This document shows, one piece after another, positions 5,606 through 10,878 of a DNA stretch of 10,878 bases. The position numbers were made by a program, and so were the translations under genes. The stretch is from an uncultured Alistipes sp. (GTDB lineage: Bacteria; Bacteroidota; Bacteroidia; Bacteroidales; Rikenellaceae): assembly GCA_947178455.1 (NCBI GenBank), contig CAMWYI010000051.1:1-10878 (forward strand), in the 5' to 3' direction. The notes under the pieces are model-generated. The model did no database searches. It was not told the DNA's origin and saw only the letters and a program-made list of their open reading frames with translations. Within the stretch, counting starts at the first letter, position 1. Each line of letters begins with the position of its first letter.

Positions 5606-6447
5606 CAGATCGTTTCGATTTTGGAGTTTTCTATCCAGCCTTTCTTGCCGTCGGTGATGGTCACCTCGCACCACTTGTCGAGCCGGTCGACGATTTGCAC
5701 CGTCGTGCCTTCGTGCAGGATGAACAGGTCGGTCGCCGACTTGTCGGGGGCACTCGACACGGCGGCCGAAGCGGCCATGACCACCGCTTCCGAGCGGTCG
5801 AGCTGGTCGCGGCGTTCGCTTGCGGCGAAGCCGGTCGTCAGCACGAAGAGCACGGCCGCTGTCAGCGTGCCGTAGAATCCCGCCTTGCGCAGCGACAGCC
5901 GCTGCGCGAGCAGATAGAGCAGGAATGCCGCCAGCGCGCAGGCCAGCATCGCGAGCGACAGCACGCTCCACGCCGTAGCACTCATCGTTTGCCGGACGGT
6001 TCGGAACCATTGGGTCAGGAAAAATTCGGGAATCCGCTCGATGCGGTCTTTCGTGCGGGCTTCGGCGACCGTGAGGTTGTAACGGGCGTCGGCGTTGCCC
6101 GGGTCGAGCCGGAGCGCGCGCCGGTAAAAGAGAATGGCCCGGCCGATTCGCTCCTGTTTGAAGTAGCTGTTGGCCAGATTGTAGAACAATTTGGCCGAAC
6201 CGTATCCCCGTGCGACTAATTGTTCGTAGGCTTTCGTTGCTTCGTGGTAGTTGCCGTCGAGGTAGGCCGCGTTCGCCGCATCCCACAGGCGGGCGGGCGT
6301 TTCGTCGTCGAGTGCGGCGGATTCGTCGGCCGTTGTACCGTTCGTTCGTTCGGTCTGCTCCTGTGCGGCAGCGGGACGGGCATTCTGTGCGAGGACGGAC
6401 GTCCCTCCGAACAACAACAGACAATATAATAGCATCGTTCGCATCAT
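5605..6447 (-). CDS. batE: BatE-like protein: TPR, two TM helices and SH3 domain
   Basis: A 280-aa envelope protein. Residues 1-20 form a signal peptide (hydrophobic core LLYCLLLFGG, ending at about A20). Residues 54-130 hold TPR-type repeats (LWDAANAAYLDGNYHEATKA, then AKLFYNLANSYFKQ and GRAILFYRRALRLDPGNADA). Two transmembrane helices follow at about 160-182 and 191-209. The C-terminus (219-277) is a bacterial SH3-like domain ending in WCEVTITDGKKGWIENSKIE. This order is that of BatE from the Bacteroides aerotolerance (bat) operon, whose products are thought to form an envelope complex protecting against oxygen stress; the exact mechanism is unknown. A TTG at 6459 is in frame and would overlap the batD stop, but the ATG pair at 6447/6444, just after that stop, is preferred. 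It follows batD closely and is coupled to recR. Confidence 0.85.
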   Translation of the reverse strand: MMRTMLLYCLLLFGGTSVLAQNARPAAAQEQTERTNGTTADESAALDDETPARLWDAANAAYLDGNYHEATKAYEQLVARGYGSAKLFYNLANSYFKQERIGRAILFYRRALRLDPGNADARYNLTVAEARTKDRIERIPEFFLTQWFRTVRQTMSATAWSVLSLAMLACALAAFLLYLLAQRLSLRKAGFYGTLTAAVLFVLTTGFAASERRDQLDRSEAVVMAASAAVSSAPDKSATDLFILHEGTTVQIVDRLDKWCEVTITDGKKGWIENSKIETI

Positions 6448-6455
6448 GATTTTGC

Positions 6456-8306
6456 TCAATGTTTTATCGCCGATTCAATTTGCGAAATGAAATCCACCCC
6501 CTCGGCATAGACTTCGTGCATCTGCGACGAGGCCGCAGGCGAATACTGCGCTTCGTCGCATTGGGTGACGATAGCCGTGAAACGCTGCGACTGCTCGGCC
6601 GGAATGCCGCGTTTGTGCAGCTCCTCGCGGACGTTCTCTTTCGTGAGGTTGGCCACCGGAATGTTGAGTTTGTCGCTCATGTAGCCCCACAGCGCCCGCA
6701 GCATTTCGTCGTAAAAAGCGTGGCGGTTCTGCTCCTCCATGTGGCGTTTGGCCGCACGGAAACGTTGCACGGCGACCTTGTTGGCCCGCTTGCCGCGCAC
6801 GAGGGCGACGTTCTGCCGCTCGCGGATGCGTCGGCGCAGGGCGACGTATGCCGCGCCGAACGTCGCGAGAATGACGGCCAGCGACACCCAGTAGGCGGTG
6901 CTGAAATGGAACGGCTTGCGGTCGAGCCGCAGCTGCGGGTTGCCGAGTTTGATGAACCGGATGTCCTGCCCTAACAGGCGCACCTCCTCTTTCGACATGC
7001 CGAGCCCCGGCACGACGGGCGCGCCGCTGCTGCCTCCGGCATCGGGCGTCACGTCGAGCGTCAGCGGTTTGGCCCGCAGGGTGGTGTATTGCATCCGTTC
7101 GGGGTCGAAGTAGGTGAACTCGACCGGCGCGACTTCGTAAGTGCCCTCGGCCCGCGCGATGAACGGGTACTCGAACTGACGGTATCCCGTGATACCGGCG
7201 GCCGTCGTGTTGATGGATTCGGTGGTCTTGACGTTGTACTGCTCGAACGAGGTCGGGAGGGTCAGTTTCGGCGCCTGCACGAAGGTGAGGTTGCCCGAAC
7301 CGGCGATTTTCACCGTGTAGGTCGATGCTGAATTGGCGGCGATGCGTTCGGGCGGCAGGGTGGCGTCGAGCGTGAACCGTCCTACGGCGCCGTTGAAACT
7401 CTCCGGCGCACCGGCAGGCAGGTTCTTGACCGAGACGGTGACCCGTTGGCTCTGCACCTTGCGCGGGACGTTGTAGACCTCGTGTCCGCCGCCGAAGAAG
7501 GGGTCGATGTTGCGGCTTTGCACCACGACCTGCGCGACGGCGGTCAGCTCGGCGGGGTCGATAGTCAGCGTGCCCGACTGCTGCGGGTAGAGCAGAAATT
7601 CGCGGGCGACGAGCGTTTCGTAGACCTTGCCGTTGTAGGTTTCGCGGCGGCGCGGCGCGTTGTCTGTGTTGAGTTCCTGCGCCCAAAATCCGTTGAACGA
7701 CGGAAATTTCACCCCGTCGTACCCCACGACGTTGACCCGTTCGTAGAGTTTGAAGGTCACGCGCAGCGGTTCGCCCTTGAAGACCGACGTGCGCGACACG
7801 ATGGCGCGCAACAGAATGTCGTCGTTGGCGATTCGACGCTGGGCATCGGCCTCGCCGCTCTGTTCGTCGCGATTGTCGCGGTCGCCTTGCGGACGTCCCG
7901 CGCCTCGCTCCTGCACCACCTCGATAGGTAGCGGATTGGTGGCGTAGCGCTTGCCTTTCACCTCGATTCGCGCCGGGCCGATGACGATGTTGCCCGCCTG
8001 CTGCGCCAGCACGACGAACGTATAGGTATAGCTGGTCGATTGGGTCATCGAACCGTTGATAATGGAAATCGACGACCCTTTGGCGACGGTCGGCCCCGCC
8101 AGTACGTCGAATCCCTCGAACGAGGGAGCCTCGAATGTATCCTTGTCGGGTTCGGCGTTGAGCGTGAACTCCACGCGGAACGCTTCGCCGACGGCCACCG
8201 TCAGCGGCGACGAGACCTCGAACGCGACCTTTTCGGCCGCTCCGGCCCGGAAGACCGTCGCGACGGCCCATACGAGCAGCAGGATGCTATGGATGCGTGT
8301 TCTCAT
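6456..8306 (-). CDS. batD: BatD family aerotolerance protein
   Basis: A 616-aa membrane-anchored protein. Signal peptide at residues 1-24 (ends RAGAA). The BatD region begins with VAFEVSSPLTVAVGEAFRVEFTLN (27-50) and contains several immunoglobulin-like beta domains with the usual FEGFDVLAGP, TYTFVVLAQQAGNIVIGPA and YPQQSGTLTIDP segments up to about 420. A Gly/Ser/Pro linker follows (423-437), then one transmembrane helix at about 470-490 (STAYWVSLAVILATFGAAYV). A basic cytoplasmic stretch (RRRIRERQ) leads into a helical C-terminal domain (510-616). It should project its beta domains into the periplasm. It is 67 bases downstream of fumarase, and its TGA lies 8 bases before the batE ATG. The companions batA and batB (VWA-domain proteins) and batC are absent here. 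Confidence 0.9.
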   Translation of the reverse strand: MRTRIHSILLLVWAVATVFRAGAAEKVAFEVSSPLTVAVGEAFRVEFTLNAEPDKDTFEAPSFEGFDVLAGPTVAKGSSISIINGSMTQSTSYTYTFVVLAQQAGNIVIGPARIEVKGKRYATNPLPIEVVQERGAGRPQGDRDNRDEQSGEADAQRRIANDDILLRAIVSRTSVFKGEPLRVTFKLYERVNVVGYDGVKFPSFNGFWAQELNTDNAPRRRETYNGKVYETLVAREFLLYPQQSGTLTIDPAELTAVAQVVVQSRNIDPFFGGGHEVYNVPRKVQSQRVTVSVKNLPAGAPESFNGAVGRFTLDATLPPERIAANSASTYTVKIAGSGNLTFVQAPKLTLPTSFEQYNVKTTESINTTAAGITGYRQFEYPFIARAEGTYEVAPVEFTYFDPERMQYTTLRAKPLTLDVTPDAGGSSGAPVVPGLGMSKEEVRLLGQDIRFIKLGNPQLRLDRKPFHFSTAYWVSLAVILATFGAAYVALRRRIRERQNVALVRGKRANKVAVQRFRAAKRHMEEQNRHAFYDEMLRALWGYMSDKLNIPVANLTKENVREELHKRGIPAEQSQRFTAIVTQCDEAQYSPAASSQMHEVYAEGVDFISQIESAIKH

Positions 8307-8322
8307 TTCATTCGGTGCGGCG

Positions 8323-8354
8323 CGGTCGTCCGTCCGAATCCGAACGGACGACCG
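8323..8354 (-). other. GC-rich hairpin between fumarase and batD
   Basis: A perfect 11-bp inverted repeat (8323-8333 with 8344-8354) and a 10-base loop fill about half of the 67-base gap. No T-run follows on the minus strand, so it is not a standard terminator. It could be a transcript-stabilising or processing element that lowers expression of batD relative to fumarase. Confidence 0.5.
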
Positions 8355-8373
8355 GCCCTCGCGCTAATAACGA

Positions 8374-9987
8374 TCAGTGTTTGAAGTCGGCGAAGAAGTC
8401 GTTGCCCTTGTCATCGACGATGATGAACGCAGGGAAATCTTCGACGTAGATTTTGCGCACGGCTTCCATGCCCAGTTCGGGGAAGTCGACCACCTCGACC
8501 GATTTGATCGAGTTCTGCGCCAGAATGGCCGCAGGACCGCCGATTGAGCCGAGATAGAACCCTCCGTGTGCCTTGCAGGCATCGGTCACGGCTTGCGAGC
8601 GGTTGCCTTTGGCTACCATGACTAACGAACCGCCGTGCTGCTGGAACAGGTCGACATAGGGATCCATGCGGCCGGCCGTCGTCGGGCCGAACGAACCCGA
8701 AGCCATACCTTCGGGCGTCTTGGCCGGTCCGGCATAGTAAATCGGATGTTTTCGGAAGTATTCGGGCATCGGTTTTCCCTCGTCGAGCATCTGTTTGATG
8801 CGGGCGTGGGCGATGTCGCGAGCGACAATCAGCGTGCCGCGTAACCGCAGCCGAGTTTTGATAGGATATTTTGTTAAAATGGCCCGTACTTCGTCCATGC
8901 CTTTGTCCAAGTCGATGTCCACCGCCGGCGACATGGCCGGAGCCTCTTTGGGCAGGAAACGGGCCGGATTCTTTTCAAGCTCTTCCAAGAAGATACCTTC
9001 GGGCGTAATTTTCGCGCGGATGTTGCGGTCGGCCGAGCAGCTCACGCCGATAGCGACGGGGCATGAAGCCGCGTGGCGCGGCGCACGGATGACGCGCACG
9101 TCGTGCACGAACGCCTTGCCGCCGAACTGGGCGCCGATACCGCTGTTCTGACAGATTTTCAGCACTTTTTCCTCCCATTCGAGGTCGAGGAAACAGCGTC
9201 CGCCCTCGTTGCCCGACGTGGGCAGTTCGTCGAGGTAACCGGCCGAAGCCTTCTTGACGGTCGCGAGACACATCTCGGCCGACGTGCCGCCGATGCAGAT
9301 AGCCAAGTGATAGGGCGGGCAGGCCGACGTGCCGAGGTCTTTGATGTGCTCGGCGATGAACTCCGTTAGCGATTTTTCGTTCAACAGGGCTTTCGTCTGC
9401 TGGTAGAGGAACGTTTTGTTGGCCGAGCCGCCGCCTTTGGTGATGAAGAGAAATTCGTACTCCATGCCGGGTTTGCCGCCGTAGATGTCGATTTGGGCGG
9501 GGAGGTTGGTCGCCGAGTTTTTCTCGTCGGTCATCGTAAACGGCACCACCTGCGAGTAGCGCAGGTTGCGTTCCTTGTAGGTCTCGTAAACGCCTCGCGC
9601 GATGTGTTCGGCATCGTCCGCGCCCGTGTAGACGTCTTCGCCTTTGTGGGCGATGCAGATAGCCGTGCCGGTATCCTGACAGGTCGGCAGCTTGCCTTCG
9701 GCTGCCACGCACTGGTTCAGCAGCATGGTGTAGGCCACGAACTTATCGTTGTCGCTCGTCTCGGCATCGTCGAGGATGTTGCGCAGCTTCTGCAAATGAC
9801 TGGCCCGCAGGTAGAACGACACGTCGTTGTACGCGGCCCGCGAGAGCAGTTCGAGCCCTTCGGGGGCGATTTTCAGCAGTTTGCGGCCGTCGCATTCGAC
9901 GACTTTCACATGGTCTTTCGTCAGCAGACGATAGTTGGTCTTGTCCTCCCCGACGGGATAGGGTTCCTGATAGATGAATTCCGGCAT
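8374..9987 (-). CDS. fum: fumarate hydratase, class I (iron-sulfur)
   Basis: A 537-aa cytosolic enzyme converting fumarate to malate and back, with both class I domains on one chain (alpha part about 1-340, beta part about 365-537). C103 (PTCQDTGTA), C223 (SACPPYHLAICIGG) and C317 (GVSCSADRN) lie almost exactly where E. coli FumA has its three [4Fe-4S] ligands, so the cluster should be present and oxygen- and superoxide-sensitive. Other signatures are FITKGGGSANK (181-191), GNEGGRCFLDLEW and, in the beta part, FGPTTAGRMDPYVDLFQQHGG with GFYLGSIGGPAA. It starts at ATG 9987 behind a consensus promoter and heads the cluster fum-batD-batE-recR-mdh. In Bacteroidales this reaction belongs to the reductive succinate pathway, together with mdh at the other end of the cluster. 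Confidence 0.95.
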   Translation of the reverse strand: MPEFIYQEPYPVGEDKTNYRLLTKDHVKVVECDGRKLLKIAPEGLELLSRAAYNDVSFYLRASHLQKLRNILDDAETSDNDKFVAYTMLLNQCVAAEGKLPTCQDTGTAICIAHKGEDVYTGADDAEHIARGVYETYKERNLRYSQVVPFTMTDEKNSATNLPAQIDIYGGKPGMEYEFLFITKGGGSANKTFLYQQTKALLNEKSLTEFIAEHIKDLGTSACPPYHLAICIGGTSAEMCLATVKKASAGYLDELPTSGNEGGRCFLDLEWEEKVLKICQNSGIGAQFGGKAFVHDVRVIRAPRHAASCPVAIGVSCSADRNIRAKITPEGIFLEELEKNPARFLPKEAPAMSPAVDIDLDKGMDEVRAILTKYPIKTRLRLRGTLIVARDIAHARIKQMLDEGKPMPEYFRKHPIYYAGPAKTPEGMASGSFGPTTAGRMDPYVDLFQQHGGSLVMVAKGNRSQAVTDACKAHGGFYLGSIGGPAAILAQNSIKSVEVVDFPELGMEAVRKIYVEDFPAFIIVDDKGNDFFADFKH

Positions 9988-10052
9988 ATTTTTATTCAGA
10001 TTTCGTTTTGCAGCTGTCTGTTTGTCCGCGTTGTGACGCGTTGGATTTCCGG

Positions 10053-10084
10053 CAAAAGTACAAAAAACAATCCGTAAAACGCAA
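10053..10084 (-). promoter_or_regulatory. promoter of the fumarase-bat-recR-mdh cluster
   Basis: Minus strand: TTG (10084-10082), 21-base spacer, TACTTTTG (10060-10053), a full Bacteroidota consensus. The expected start near 10046 leaves a leader of nearly 60 bases before the fumarase ATG. No other consensus promoter was seen in the gaps between genes of the cluster. Confidence 0.65.
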
Positions 10085-10137
10085 TTATTTTCGGCCGATT
10101 TGTTATTTTATTAACAATACGTCTGTTGCGCCTCTCG

Positions 10138-10177
10138 AAAAAAAATATCGGGGAAGCTCCGGCAAGCCTCCCCGATA
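10138..10177 (-). terminator. intrinsic terminator of the UDG-like gene
   Basis: Minus strand: TATCGGGGA (10177-10169) pairs with TCCCCGATA (10154-10146). The inner GCTT/AGC segments extend the stem past one mismatch, and eight T follow (10145-10138). It lies 20 bases after the stop at 10198 and insulates the fumarase promoter. Confidence 0.88.
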
Positions 10178-10197
10178 ATCGAAAACACTGATTTCGT

Positions 10198-10857
10198 TTA
10201 TTTCGCCTCGGTCATAAACCATTCGAGCGCCTTTTGCCAGTCACCGAGCTGTTTTTCGGTAAAAAAACGATTGGCATTGCGTCGTGAGGGATTGTAAACC
10301 AGCCCTACCAGCATATCGTTTCGATGTCCGTATCTGAACTGCACGTTGCCGAACGCTCTGATTTGTACATCTTTGGGTTGGAGCATATTGAATACGTCGA
10401 CACCCAATGCGACGATGTGTTTGGGGTGGATTACGTTGTCGACCAACTTTCGGGCCAGCTGAACGGCATTGCGCCGGAACTCTTTGCTTTGGGGCAACTT
10501 CTGCACATTGCCTGTGTTGAGAAAACAGCTGTTCGTGCCGACACAATTACGAAGTTGCTGTGTCAGCATCGGGGTGCCGAAAATCCGGCGTAGCGTTTTG
10601 AACCATTGGTGGTCGCTGTCGAAATAGGCATTGTAGTCCGTATCGGCAGAACCCGTCGCCGACTGAACTCCGTTCTTGCCGTCGCCGCCGGGGTTGATGC
10701 CCATGACCAGCAGTTCGGGTTCTTCCCGAGGAGTGGTCTGAAAAACGTAATAGTCGACATTTTCAGCCGCTCCACCTTGTCCTACCAGCGGGTCGTAAAC
10801 TTCGTGCACCTTTGCACCGAAAGTTTCGAGTTTGAGTTTGAAGTCAGTAGTTTTCAT
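10198..10857 (-). CDS. uracil-DNA glycosylase superfamily protein
   Basis: A 219-aa cytosolic protein. Two motifs of the UDG superfamily fold are visible: LLVMGINPGGDGKNG (49-63), corresponding to motif A (the GxxPG uracil-binding/water-activating loop, here with N55), and VYNPSRRNAN (187-196), corresponding to the HPS-type motif B, here with tyrosine-asparagine in place of histidine-proline spacing. Between them are a probable beta strand with TNSCFLNTGNV (108-118) and HIVALGVDVFNML (147-159), as in other family members. The likely role is removal of uracil or another damaged base from DNA, but substrate cannot be deduced, and the motif variations leave room for a divergent activity. The start at 10857 has an A-rich leader typical of Bacteroidota. 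Its promoter probably lies beyond the window edge. It is followed by its own terminator and stands alone. Confidence 0.8.
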   Translation of the reverse strand: MKTTDFKLKLETFGAKVHEVYDPLVGQGGAAENVDYYVFQTTPREEPELLVMGINPGGDGKNGVQSATGSADTDYNAYFDSDHQWFKTLRRIFGTPMLTQQLRNCVGTNSCFLNTGNVQKLPQSKEFRRNAVQLARKLVDNVIHPKHIVALGVDVFNMLQPKDVQIRAFGNVQFRYGHRNDMLVGLVYNPSRRNANRFFTEKQLGDWQKALEWFMTEAK

Positions 10858-10878
10858 TTGTTTGATTTTTTATTTGTA

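Noticed and set aside
5606..6424. Upstream extension of recR to a 471-codon fusion
   Set aside because: The extra N-terminal part is an Arg/Pro-rich shadow of batE. RecR homologues begin at the ATG at 5605.
6475..8271. 598-codon second minus-strand frame inside batD
   Set aside because: Arg/Gly/His-rich shadow of batD in another frame with no recognisable domain.

Overview
The window looks like a chromosomal segment from a member of the Bacteroidales (phylum Bacteroidota). The evidence is Bacteroidota-type promoters (TTG or TTTG, 20-21 bases, then TAnnTTTG) in front of several genes, A-rich leaders instead of strong Shine-Dalgarno sites, and the gene set: class I fumarase, BatD/BatE aerotolerance proteins, a SDR-type L-threonine 3-dehydrogenase and a META-domain lipoprotein. 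The high-GC coding style to the right of position 1900 would suit an Alistipes-like (Rikenellaceae) genome, but the genus is an inference.

Left block, 1-1785: clearly more AT-rich than the rest. All its genes read on the minus strand: a GIY-YIG-like small protein (1285-911), an unrecognised 209-aa protein (890-261) and the N-terminus of a small membrane protein running off the window (178-1). Upstream of them is a strong minus-strand promoter (1541-1571) followed by about 190 bases of highly structured RNA. This RNA can form either a long 6S-like rod or an intrinsic terminator, and the two folds exclude each other. It is either a 6S-like/Bacteroidales-type small RNA or an attenuator controlling the genes below it. 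The block ends at the 3' end of a tRNA-Thr(GGT) gene, a typical integration point, so it may be a genomic island.

Middle block, 1786-3960: tRNA-Thr and the L-threonine dehydrogenase gene (tdh) are divergent and share a short promoter region. tdh converges on ridA (enamine/imine deaminase). ridA is divergent from a META-domain lipoprotein gene, which ends at a strong bidirectional terminator.

Right block, 3972-9987, minus strand: a tightly packed cluster in the order fumarase, batD, batE, recR, mdh. Gaps are about 70 bases or less, and the batE stop overlaps the recR start. A clear promoter precedes fumarase and a terminator follows mdh. Fumarase and malate dehydrogenase catalyse consecutive steps of the fumarate/malate/oxaloacetate branch. 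Two Bat (Bacteroides aerotolerance) envelope proteins and the recombination mediator RecR sit between them, without batA, batB or batC. At the right edge (10857-10198) is a uracil-DNA-glycosylase-superfamily protein with its own terminator.

Most genes right of 1786 are ordinary housekeeping genes. The least explained part is the structured RNA and the three genes downstream of it in the left block.
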